From: Gammaproteobacteria bacterium | GTDB lineage: Bacteria > Pseudomonadota > Gammaproteobacteria > J044 | Direction: 5' to 3' | Assembly: GCA_003696465.1 (NCBI GenBank) | Contig: RFHG01000095.1 | Location: 1 to 12,562, forward strand | DNA: 12,562 nucleotides | Shown: piece after piece, positions 7,110-12,562 of the stretch | How the letters are laid out: every line of letters begins with the position of its first letter | How positions within the stretch are numbered: the first letter of the stretch is position 1 | Translations under genes and position numbers: made by a program | The notes under the pieces: model-generated | The model's input: the letters and a program-made list of their open reading frames with translations, nothing else | Databases searched by the model: none | Told to the model about the DNA's origin: nothing

Positions 7110-8282
7110 ATGCCCCTGGTGAACATGAAGGACATGCTCACCCATGCCTGGGAAAACGGCTATGCGGTGGGCGGTTTCGACCTCGTTGGCCTGGAGTTTC
7201 TGGACGGGATCATGCGGGCGGCCGAAGGGGAACGCTCGCCGGTGATCCTGTCGCTGGCCGAGTCGCACTTCGAGTACTATGACTTCGAGCTGGCCATGGC
7301 GGCCAGCGTGGCTGCCGCCGAGCGGTCCAGCGTGCCGGTGGCCATCCATCTCGATCATGGTGCCTCGCTGGAGTCGGCCATCGAGGCCATCCGTCTAGGC
7401 TGCAATGGCGTGATGGTCGATGCCTCGCACCATCCCTTTGACGAGAATGTCGCGGCCACGCGGGCCGTCGTGGAGATGGCCCATGGCTGCGGTGTGCCGG
7501 TGGAAGGCGAGCTGGGCTATGTGGCCGGGGTCGAGGGCGAGGATGCCGAGCGCCATCCGGGCGAGGTGGTCTACACGCATCCGGAAGAGGCCGAGCGATT
7601 CGTGGCCGAGACCGGCGTGGACTTCCTGGCCGTGTCCATCGGCACCGTGCACGGGCGCATGCGCGGCACGCCGCGGCTGGACTTCGATCGCCTGGCGGCC
7701 ATCAACGAGCGGGTGCAGCGCCCGCTGGTGATTCACGGCGGCACCGGCCTCGAGGACGCGCAGTTCCGCCGTCTGATCGAGAACGGCGTGGCCAAGATCA
7801 ACTACTACACCGCGCTGGCCGATGCCGCCGCCGAAAGGATCCGCGCCAACCGGCGTGAAGGCGCCGGCTATACGGCCCTGCTGGAAGGCGTGCGCGAGGC
7901 GGTGGCCGAGGAGACGGCCCGCTGCATGCGCCTGTTCGGTTCCGCCGGACAGGCCGACGCGGTGCTGGCGAGCGCCGAGCCCTGGCGTCCGGTGGAGCAT
8001 GTCATCATCTACAATGTGGAAGGGCTGGACGAGGCCGGCGTGCACGAGATGATGCGCCACGGTCGCGAGGTGCTGGGGCGCATTCCCGGCGTGCGCCGGG
8101 TCATCACCGGCGAGGCGGTACAGGAACAGGCCCGCTACCGTTTTGCCTGGCTGGTGGAGTTCGTGCATCCGGCGGTCATCAAGAGCTATCGGGATCATCC
8201 CGGACATACGGCCTTTGCCGACAATCATTTCCGCCCGGTGGCGGGCGACCGCATCAGCATCGATTATCGGGTGGTCGAGTAA
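7110..8282 (+). CDS. Class II sugar-bisphosphate aldolase fused to a C-terminal Dabb domain
   Basis: 390 residues in two parts. Residues 1-285 are a class II aldolase: HLDHG (80-84; catalytic Asp82, zinc His83), EGELGY (132-137), IGTVHG (177-182; zinc His181), IHGGTG (208-213; zinc His209) and KINYYT (229-234). Such enzymes cleave or form fructose or sedoheptulose bisphosphate in the Calvin cycle. Residues 294-390, from PVEHVIIYNVEG through SYRDHPGHTAFADNHFRP to the final strand, form a Dabb (stress-responsive alpha/beta barrel) domain, a dimeric fold not usual in aldolases. Odd points: Asp24 replaces the Asn of the common AFN motif near the N-terminus, and SHFEYY replaces the usual loop after SPVIL. 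GAGGAG (7096-7101) overlaps the cbbO stop, tying translation to cbbO. The exact substrate is uncertain, so no symbol is given. Confidence 0.88.
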   Translation: MPLVNMKDMLTHAWENGYAVGGFDLVGLEFLDGIMRAAEGERSPVILSLAESHFEYYDFELAMAASVAAAERSSVPVAIHLDHGASLESAIEAIRLGCNGVMVDASHHPFDENVAATRAVVEMAHGCGVPVEGELGYVAGVEGEDAERHPGEVVYTHPEEAERFVAETGVDFLAVSIGTVHGRMRGTPRLDFDRLAAINERVQRPLVIHGGTGLEDAQFRRLIENGVAKINYYTALADAAAERIRANRREGAGYTALLEGVREAVAEETARCMRLFGSAGQADAVLASAEPWRPVEHVIIYNVEGLDEAGVHEMMRHGREVLGRIPGVRRVITGEAVQEQARYRFAWLVEFVHPAVIKSYRDHPGHTAFADNHFRPVAGDRISIDYRVVE

Positions 8283-8312
8283 GTACGGCCCCGGACACCG
8301 TGGAGGTGTGCA

Positions 8313-8630
8313 ATGCAGAGTCAACCCTACAAGCAGTACCCCGGCATCCATGACGACCTCTATGGCGGGATGACCGATACCGGCAAGATCATTCGCGATG
8401 CCTGGGTGTTCGGCATCATCCCCGAGACCGAGACCTGCAAGGGCTGGCTGCCGCAGGGTATCGAGAAATTATGGGAGCAGGTCCAGGCGGAGTGGGAGAA
8501 GTACGGATTCAGAGTGGCCAACCTGCCCGATGACCTGCGCGAACGATTCGAACGCATCCAGGCCGAGGCCATCGAGCGGGCGCGCGCCAGGGGCTGGAAT
8601 CCGGAAAACTACATCGACGACGACGAGTGA
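8313..8630 (+). CDS. Small unknown protein of the cbb cluster (105 aa)
   Basis: I do not recognise this family. It is a soluble protein with no signal peptide or membrane segment. The N-terminal half has a compact pattern: GGMTDTGKIIRDAWVFGIIP (18-37) followed by ETETCKGW (38-45), including the only cysteine. The C-terminal half (about 48-95) is predicted helical and strongly charged (EKLWEQVQAEWEKYGF, DLRERFERIQAEAIERARARG), and the chain ends in an acidic DDDE. GGAGGT at 8302-8307, 5 nt before the ATG, fixes the start. It follows the aldolase by 30 nt and precedes the next gene by 4 nt, so it belongs to the cbb transcript. A role with CbbQO or the aldolase is only a guess from position. Confidence 0.85.
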   Translation: MQSQPYKQYPGIHDDLYGGMTDTGKIIRDAWVFGIIPETETCKGWLPQGIEKLWEQVQAEWEKYGFRVANLPDDLRERFERIQAEAIERARARGWNPENYIDDDE

Positions 8631-8634
8631 GCCG

Positions 8635-9060
8635 ATGGAGATCCGGCTGGAGCGTGGCGAGCCCTGCGCGTGCCGACAGACCACCCTGCCGGCCGAGCTG
8701 TTTCGTCGCATCCGTCATCAGCTCAGGCGCCAGCAGGGGCGTTCGGTCTTCATCCCCATTCGCAGCATGCAGTACCTCGCGGTGATCGACGAGGAGGAGG
8801 TGGTGTTCGTCGATGGCATGGTCAAGCATCGCATCGAGATCGCCTGGCGCGCCTTCCGGCCACAGGACTGCGCCGCGGTCGGGGATCCCGTGCCGTTCGA
8901 GGAATGCCATTATTCCCCGGCCGGGCAGGAAATGGCGCCAAGGCTGCTGCGCGAGTTCAGTACCGCCCTGAGAAGCTTCGAGGAACGCACGGAAGGCACC
9001 CCGGACGGCCTGGCGGCAGTGGTGCCGCTGATCGTGCGCGGGGGAGACCCGGTTCCATGA
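8635..9060 (+). CDS. Unknown protein of the cbb cluster (141 aa)
   Basis: Not recognised. The frame is open much further upstream, but the start is best placed at the ATG at 8635, 4 nt after the preceding stop; upstream residues are out-of-frame translation of the previous gene. The core, about residues 33-78, alternates strands and helices (RSVFIPIRSMQYLAVIDEEE, then VVFVDGMVKHRIEIAWRAF), consistent with a small alpha/beta domain. Cysteines lie at CAC near the N-terminus and in the middle (DC, EC). No signal peptide or membrane segment is seen. The ribosome binding site is poor, suggesting coupling to the upstream gene. Its stop overlaps the next start as ATGA (9057-9060). Confidence 0.78.
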   Translation: MEIRLERGEPCACRQTTLPAELFRRIRHQLRRQQGRSVFIPIRSMQYLAVIDEEEVVFVDGMVKHRIEIAWRAFRPQDCAAVGDPVPFEECHYSPAGQEMAPRLLREFSTALRSFEERTEGTPDGLAAVVPLIVRGGDPVP

Positions 9061-9362
9061 CACCGGATGCATTCCTCTCGTCGCTCGATGCGGACACGCC
9101 GCCACGGGACCTGAAGGCCGAGCTCGCGGCCCTGTGGTGGGCGCGCAAGGGCGACTGGCATCGCGCCCACGAAATCGTGCAGCGGCTGCCCGGTCGCGAG
9201 GCAGCGCGGGTTCACGCCTGGCTGCACCGGGTGGAAGGGGACCGCTGGAACAGCGAATACTGGCACCGACGGGCCGGCACGGCCTTTCCGGAACATCTCG
9301 ATGTCGAGGACGAGTGGCGGGCGCTCGTCACCGCCCTGCTCGAGGAACGACCCCTGCCCTGA
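9057..9362 (+). CDS. Small helical unknown protein, last gene of the cbb train (101 aa)
   Basis: The ATG overlaps the preceding stop (ATGA), so translation is coupled. The protein is all-helical with the pattern LWWARKGDWHRAHEIVQ (26-42), ARVHAWLHRVEGD (50-62) and WNSEYWHRRAG (64-74), then a short acidic helix (EDEWRALVTALLEE). From memory this pattern matches a widespread family of small bacterial proteins annotated only as hypothetical, found in many unrelated operons; it reads like a single helical-repeat unit. No signal peptide, metal motif or membrane segment. It ends 3 nt from the converging Crp/Fnr gene, with no terminator between them. Function unknown. Confidence 0.8.
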   Translation: MTPDAFLSSLDADTPPRDLKAELAALWWARKGDWHRAHEIVQRLPGREAARVHAWLHRVEGDRWNSEYWHRRAGTAFPEHLDVEDEWRALVTALLEERPLP

Positions 9363-9365
9363 GGC

Positions 9366-10052
9366 TCAGCCCGGCAGCTTGTCCGGGTCGTTGACGGTGA
9401 TGCGCCCGCGCGAAAGCCGCAGGCAGTTCTCGCGTTCCAGCCGCTTGAGGATGCGGCTGACCACCTCGCGTGAAGTGCCCAGTTCCTGCGCCAGCTGCTG
9501 ATGGGTGATGGTGATGGTGGAGGTGCCGGCGCGTTCGAACATGCGCCCCAGCAGGCAGGCCAGGCGCATGTCCAGCGGCTCGAAGGCGGTATCGTAGAAG
9601 CCGTGCATCATCTCGCAGACGGTATTCACCAGGCTGCGCATCACCAGGTTGCGGAAGGACTCGCTGATGGCCATCGCCTCGTGGAAGGCAGTAGTGGAGA
9701 GGACCAGGGCGCGCACCGGGCTGTCGGTAATGGCATTGGCCTTGAACGGCTTGTCGTTGATCAGGCTGCTCAGGCTCATCAGGCAGATATCGCCCGGGTT
9801 GATACGATAGAGGGTCTGCTCCCGCCCGTCGTCGGAGATCTGAAACACGCGCACAGTGCCCTCCAGCAGGAGCATGAAGTTCGAACAGCAGGTACCCTGC
9901 CGCACCAGCATGTTGCCGGCCGGCAGTTCGAGCACCGTGGCCTGCTCCAGCAGCTGGTGCCATTCCGGAATCTGTTCGTCGAGTTCGGGATAGGTCTCGA
10001 ACAGGGTTTGCAGCGGCAGGGCCCCCTGGGGCGCGGTGCGTTGTGTGTTCAT
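9366..10052 (-). CDS. Crp/Fnr-family transcription regulator
   Basis: 228 residues: an N-terminal cyclic-nucleotide-binding-type barrel (about 25-125), a long dimer helix (about 126-155), and a winged helix-turn-helix (about 163-225). The recognition helix reads SREVVSRILKRLE (194-206). Arg195, Glu196 and Arg200 match the residues E. coli CRP uses to read TGTGA half-sites, while Ser199 is Fnr-like. The Fnr N-terminal cysteine cluster is absent, so it is not an FNR-type Fe-S sensor, but Cys55, Cys56 and Cys90 lie in the barrel at GTCCSNF and PGDIC; the signal is unknown. A matching TGTGA-N6-TCACG palindrome lies 107-122 nt upstream of its own start. The gene converges on the cbb train with a 3-nt gap and shares an upstream region with the 3' end of the copper oxidase operon. 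Confidence 0.9.
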   Translation of the reverse strand: MNTQRTAPQGALPLQTLFETYPELDEQIPEWHQLLEQATVLELPAGNMLVRQGTCCSNFMLLLEGTVRVFQISDDGREQTLYRINPGDICLMSLSSLINDKPFKANAITDSPVRALVLSTTAFHEAMAISESFRNLVMRSLVNTVCEMMHGFYDTAFEPLDMRLACLLGRMFERAGTSTITITHQQLAQELGTSREVVSRILKRLERENCLRLSRGRITVNDPDKLPG

Positions 10053-10089
10053 GGGCAGGTTCCGGCTGTATTGCTCTGGTCTGATTCTA

Positions 10090-10112
10090 ATTCAACCTCT
10101 CCCTTGAATATA
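10090..10112 (-). promoter_or_regulatory. Possible Crp/Fnr-gene promoter with an operator-like repeat
   Basis: Inverted repeat ATTCAA (10090-10095), 8 nt, TTGAAT (10104-10109). On the minus strand TATATT (10112-10107) is a -10 candidate overlapping one arm; TTCAAT or TCAATA about 18-19 nt upstream is a weak -35. This is the most AT-rich stretch before the Crp/Fnr gene. Confidence 0.35.
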
Positions 10113-10158
10113 GAACTCCCTCCAATCCCTTATTGAAGACAGGGGCGTGTCAAAGGTA

Positions 10159-10174
10159 TGTGACCTGGGTCACG
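10159..10174. promoter_or_regulatory. CRP-type palindrome
   Basis: TGTGACCTGGGTCACG contains the perfect arms GTGACC and GGTCAC and fits the CRP consensus TGTGA-N6-TCACA at 9 of the 10 fixed positions. It lies upstream of the Crp/Fnr gene and shares GTGAC-N4-GTCAC with the palindrome at 12400-12415. Autoregulation is inferred. Confidence 0.6.
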
Positions 10175-10193
10175 GATGACGGGAGCAAGAAAG

Positions 10194-10214
10194 GGCCCCG
10201 GCAGGACCGGGGCC
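10194..10214 (-). terminator. Terminator of the copper oxidase operon
   Basis: GGCCCCGG (10194-10201) pairs with CCGGGGCC (10207-10214), loop of 5. Read on the minus strand, the stem is followed by CTTTCTTGC, a modest T-rich tail. It lies 26 nt beyond the stop of the second oxidase gene. Confidence 0.75.
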
Positions 10215-10240
10215 ACGGAGGCAAGCCAGTGCGTTCGCGG

Positions 10241-11254
10241 TCAGACGACCGTGATGCGGGTACGCGCGGTGCCCAGCACCTCGCCGGTCACCCAGTGCAG
10301 GATCTCGGCGGTGATGAAGTAGTCGCCCGGCGTGGTCGGCTCGAAGATGATGTCGTAGCGCTCTGCCGAGTGGGCGCGCAGGCCGGTGACCTGGACCGGG
10401 CGCGGCAGCACGCGGCCGTCCGAGATGTGGATGGTGCCCACCAGACCGCCAAAGTCGAGCCGTTGGGCGTAGTAGCCGGCACAGATGTAGCGGGCCAGCA
10501 GGCGCTCGCCGACCCGCACGGTCGCGGCCACGCCCGGGGCATCGAGGGCCGACTGGGCCCCGTCCACCCCGGTGATGACGAAGTAGTCCGGGTTGAGGTC
10601 GTTGAGGCCGACATCGGCCCCGCAGGTGCCTGCGGTCCAGTCCAGGGTGTGCCAGAAGGAATCCAGCTCGTCCACCGCCCAGATCACCTCCTGGTCGTAG
10701 GTCGGGCCACCCGAATACAGGGTGCCGGGGCCCTCCGGCGGGTCGATGATGAGGCCGCCGTACATGCCCATCTCGGCATGCAGCACCGTGTTGGTGTGGC
10801 AGTGGTAGAAGTAGGTACCCGGATGCGAGGCGCGCCACTGGTAGGTATAGGTGGTGGCGCTCACATCCCAGGTGATGTGGCCCACGCCATCGCTGTACAT
10901 GTCGGGTTCGATGCCGTGGTGGTGGATGGTGTGGGCGCAGCACATGGGCACGGTGAGGTTGGTGTGCACGATCTGCCCCTGGGTGACGCGCATGGGGGGT
11001 GAGGGGAAGCTGCCGCCCATGCCCATGCTGCCGCCGCCTTCGGTGAAGCCCCAGATAGTCATGCTGTTCCCGTCATCGAGCTGGATGCTGCCGTTCATGT
11101 AGATGCCGCGGTCGAACACCACATCGGGATTGCTGACCAGACGCGGATTGGGCTGCTGGTTCTCGTCGTAGATGTAGCAGCCGCGGCCGCCACCGCCGCC
11201 GCCACCGCCGCCCATGCCCATCATCGGGATTGCGCGATTTGCACGATTGAACAT
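10241..11254 (-). CDS. Multicopper oxidase half with type 1 copper and HxxHxH/HCH motifs
   Basis: 337 residues, two cupredoxin domains (about 50-172 and 186-337). The first holds HTIHHHG (108-114; an HxxHxH motif) and YHCHTNTVLHAEMGM (150-164), which supplies the type 1 copper ligands Cys152, His159 and Met164 plus the two trinuclear-site histidines His151 and His153. The spacing HCH-x5-H-x4-M is two residues longer than the usual HCH-x3-H-x4-M. The second domain (RYICAGYYAQRL to the end) lacks copper motifs. There is no signal peptide; instead the N-terminus has nine glycines in a row (15-23). AAGGGGG (11263-11269) gives the ribosome site 8 nt before the ATG, overlapping the stop of the upstream gene. 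Alone it lacks two of the four motifs, which its partner supplies. HCH rather than HCA argues against NirK nitrite reductase. Substrate unknown; MofA/OmpB-like metal oxidases are a possible relation. Confidence 0.88.
   Translation of the reverse strand: MFNRANRAIPMMGMGGGGGGGGGRGCYIYDENQQPNPRLVSNPDVVFDRGIYMNGSIQLDDGNSMTIWGFTEGGGSMGMGGSFPSPPMRVTQGQIVHTNLTVPMCCAHTIHHHGIEPDMYSDGVGHITWDVSATTYTYQWRASHPGTYFYHCHTNTVLHAEMGMYGGLIIDPPEGPGTLYSGGPTYDQEVIWAVDELDSFWHTLDWTAGTCGADVGLNDLNPDYFVITGVDGAQSALDAPGVAATVRVGERLLARYICAGYYAQRLDFGGLVGTIHISDGRVLPRPVQVTGLRAHSAERYDIIFEPTTPGDYFITAEILHWVTGEVLGTARTRITVV
11186..11212. repeat. GGN repeat coding nine consecutive glycines
   Basis: Nine glycine codons in a row (GGC/GGT on the minus strand), a slippage-prone GC tract inside the N-terminus of the second oxidase gene, residues 15-23. 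It probably forms a flexible linker. Confidence 0.85.
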
Positions 11255-11267
11255 GTCTCTATCCCCC

Positions 11268-12281
11268 TTATTCGAAGTAGATGTCGGTCAGTGCGCCGAA
11301 CATGTAGGAACCCCCCGCTGCCGTCTGCGACATCTCGGAGTGCAGGTGCATGGGGTAGTCGTTCTTCTCACCGGCCTGGACCGGCGGCCAGGCATCGGGT
11401 GGGGGAGCAAAGGGATAGATCACATCCAGCGCGCCCATGTCGCCATCGAGGAACAGGCAGTCCTTCTCCCAGACATCGGGACGAATCTCGCCGTTCTGGG
11501 TCAGCCATTCCATGTGGTTGCCGTGGGTGTGCACCGACTGGTTGCACAGACCGGCGTTGAGGATGCGAATCAGGGTGCGGTCGCCGATGCTGCCGTGCAG
11601 GGCCGTGCGCGGGTCGTGCATGGCGTCCACCGTCGGGTCGCCGTTGCCCGGTGCCCCCGGCGGACGGGCGGTAAGGCCGTTGATGGTGAAGTAGCGGGGT
11701 ACATATTCCGTATTCGGCTGCAGGCCGCGGCTGAGGCGGTCGTGCCAGGCCGGATCGATGTCGTGGAAGATCCAGAAGTATTGCTGCACGAAGGTGGGGC
11801 TGCCCGGGTACAGCTCGTCGGCCGAGCCCGCCGGCATGACGGCCAGTCCGCCGTGCAGGCCGAGCAGCCGGTTGTAGGGGGCGTTGACCCCGTCGTAGTA
11901 CATGTGGCTGCCGACCTTGTCGGCAGTGAAGCTGAAGGTAAGGCTCTGGCCGCCGCGGATGACGCCGCTGTCGACCATGCCGTCGATGACGAAGCTGTGA
12001 TCGTCGGCCAGGGTGTTGACGATGGTGATCTCCACCGTATCGCCTTCCTGCACGATGAGCGCCTCGCCCGGCACATTGAGCGTGCCGTTGCTGCTGCTGA
12101 AGCCGCGGAAGTACACCAGAGTGTCGTCCGGCGGCATGGGGATGGTGCCTTCGGTGATGTAGAAGGTACGGCTGATGGTCGCCGCATGGCTGCGCGGCGT
12201 CCATGTCAGCAGGCCGAGGCCGCCCAGCATGGCGCCCGCCATGCCGGCACCGCCGACCTTGAGAAAGTCGCGTCTCTTCAC
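11268..12281 (-). CDS. Tat-exported multicopper oxidase half with two HxH motifs
   Basis: 337 residues. A twin-arginine signal MKRRDFLKVGG with a hydrophobic stretch to about residue 27 and likely cleavage after SHA (31-33) sends it, folded, to the periplasm. Two cupredoxin domains follow. The first (about 36-150) has isolated histidines only (DDHSF at 95, GSHMYY at 126, GLHGG at 143). The second (about 195-337) holds HTHGNH (251-256) and MHLHSEM (311-317), equivalent to the first two HxH motifs of multicopper oxidases. It has no HCH motif and no type 1 copper cysteine, so alone it cannot be a complete oxidase. The start is GTG at 12281, with GGAGGG (12288-12293) 6 nt upstream. It is the first gene of the operon, 13 nt before its partner. 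Confidence 0.88.
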   Translation of the reverse strand: MKRRDFLKVGGAGMAGAMLGGLGLLTWTPRSHAATISRTFYITEGTIPMPPDDTLVYFRGFSSSNGTLNVPGEALIVQEGDTVEITIVNTLADDHSFVIDGMVDSGVIRGGQSLTFSFTADKVGSHMYYDGVNAPYNRLLGLHGGLAVMPAGSADELYPGSPTFVQQYFWIFHDIDPAWHDRLSRGLQPNTEYVPRYFTINGLTARPPGAPGNGDPTVDAMHDPRTALHGSIGDRTLIRILNAGLCNQSVHTHGNHMEWLTQNGEIRPDVWEKDCLFLDGDMGALDVIYPFAPPPDAWPPVQAGEKNDYPMHLHSEMSQTAAGGSYMFGALTDIYFE

Positions 12282-12352
12282 GAGTTGCCCTCCGATTGGT
12301 TGCAGTGAGTCTCCGGCCGTGGCCGGTGGTTTCTTCGAACCGATTCGGAGGA

Positions 12353-12415
12353 TGTGACAACGAGGTGACCGTTGTCGGTGACTATGGTCGCCCGGGGTTG
12401 GTGACCGCGGTCACC
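12353..12415. promoter_or_regulatory. Cluster of GTGAC half-sites upstream of the copper oxidase operon
   Basis: GTGAC starts at 12354, 12365, 12378 and 12401, and GTCAC at 12410. The last pair forms the perfect 16-bp palindrome GGTGACCGCGGTCACC (12400-12415). The half-sites match those of the CRP-type site at 10159-10174. They lie 72-134 bp before the oxidase start codon. Binding by the nearby Crp/Fnr protein is inferred. No clear -10/-35 pair was found here. Confidence 0.55.
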
Positions 12416-12423
12416 CAGCCGTT

Positions 12424-12562
12424 TCAGCGCAGGGCGAGCAGCTCCAGAAGTTCCTGCTGGGCGTTGCGCCGCTTGCCCTTGCCCGGCGCCAGCCGGCGGT
12501 AGCTGCCGTCGCGGCGCAGGGCCCAGGCACCGGTGTTGTCGGTCAGGTACAGGGTCAGGGCC
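12424..12562 (-). CDS. ppk: C-terminal fragment, probable polyphosphate kinase
   Basis: The gene runs off the window at its 5' side; 45 C-terminal residues and the stop (12424-12426) are seen. The ending ALTLYLTDNTGAWAL, then RRDGSYRRLAPGKG, then NAQQELLELLALR, matches the polyphosphate kinase 1 C-terminus, where a DNxxAWxLxxDGSYxR strand is followed by a final AQQxLL helix. PPK1 makes polyphosphate from ATP. The catalytic histidines lie outside the window, so the call rests on this tail. No terminator with a T run follows; the 16-bp palindrome lies just beyond the stop, so read-through into the copper oxidase operon is possible. Confidence 0.75.
   Translation of the reverse strand, partial: ALTLYLTDNTGAWALRRDGSYRRLAPGKGKRRNAQQELLELLALR

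Noticed and set aside
3864..7358. A 1164-codon open frame on the minus strand opposite cbbQ, cbbO and the aldolase
   Set aside because: It is a mirror of GC-rich codon bias. Its translation is a monotonous run of Val, Leu, Gly, His and Gln without domains, while the plus strand encodes complete motif-bearing proteins.
8398..8634. An upstream extension of the 141-residue unknown gene
   Set aside because: The extra 79 residues overlap the 105-residue gene out of frame and are Ser/Arg/Pro-rich noise; the ATG at 8635 fits the gene spacing.
9501..10136. A 211-codon plus-strand frame opposite the Crp/Fnr gene
   Set aside because: Shadow frame; the minus strand has a complete Crp/Fnr fold.
10241..12281. 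Copper nitrite reductase (NirK)
   Set aside because: NirK has HCA at the type 1 site and no trinuclear centre; here HCH and HxxHxH point to an oxidase.
11214..12308. A 364-codon plus-strand frame opposite the first copper oxidase gene
   Set aside because: Shadow of a gene with Tat signal and copper motifs; it has no recognisable domain.
1..12562. tRNA, rRNA, CRISPR array, insertion sequence or attachment site
   Set aside because: No cloverleaf, spaced direct repeats, transposase or terminal inverted repeats were recognised by eye.

Overview
The window looks like a chromosomal segment of a high-GC, gammaproteobacterial chemolithoautotroph, probably a sulfur oxidiser of the Chromatiales/Ectothiorhodospiraceae kind. 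This rests on a form IA RuBisCO operon of the cbbLS-cbbQ-cbbO layout, a divergent cbbR, and a DsrC-fold protein next door. The taxon is an inference from gene content and codon style; no rRNA marker is present.

Layout, left to right. (1) 1-214: the C-terminal end of a gene that may be an acyl-CoA/fatty-acid desaturase, closed by a strong terminator. (2) 360-719: a cysteine-free DsrC/TusE-fold protein. It converges on cbbR (786-1718, minus) across a 15-bp-stem hairpin. (3) 1719-1866: an AT-rich divergent control region with TNA-N7/8-TNA CbbR-type boxes and a GC-rich leader hairpin. (4) 1867-9362: the cbb gene train on the plus strand. It holds cbbL, cbbS, a strong terminator/attenuator, cbbQ, cbbO, a class II aldolase fused to a Dabb domain, and three small unknown genes that are tightly packed (gaps of 30 and 4 nt, then a 4-nt overlap). 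No carboxysome shell genes are seen, so this is the CbbQ/CbbO-activated, apparently non-carboxysomal type. (5) 9366-10052 (minus): a Crp/Fnr-family regulator with a CRP-like recognition helix. (6) 12281-10241 (minus): a two-gene multicopper oxidase operon. The upstream gene carries a Tat signal and two HxH copper motifs. The downstream gene has no signal peptide and carries the HxxHxH and HCH motifs, so a complete type 1 plus trinuclear copper set exists only when the two chains are combined. (7) 12424-12562 (minus): the C-terminal end of a probable polyphosphate kinase.

How it fits together. CbbR would sense Calvin-cycle metabolites and switch on cbbLS. A hairpin between cbbL and cbbS and a terminator after cbbS would set the excess of RuBisCO subunits over the CbbQO activase. 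CbbQO removes inhibitors from RuBisCO. The aldolase-Dabb fusion would act on sugar bisphosphates in the same cycle. GTGAC/GTCAC palindromes lie upstream of both the Crp/Fnr gene and the copper oxidase operon, suggesting a small regulon with autocontrol. The most unusual items are the split copper oxidase, the aldolase-Dabb fusion with its trailing unknown genes, and the cysteine-less DsrC relative.
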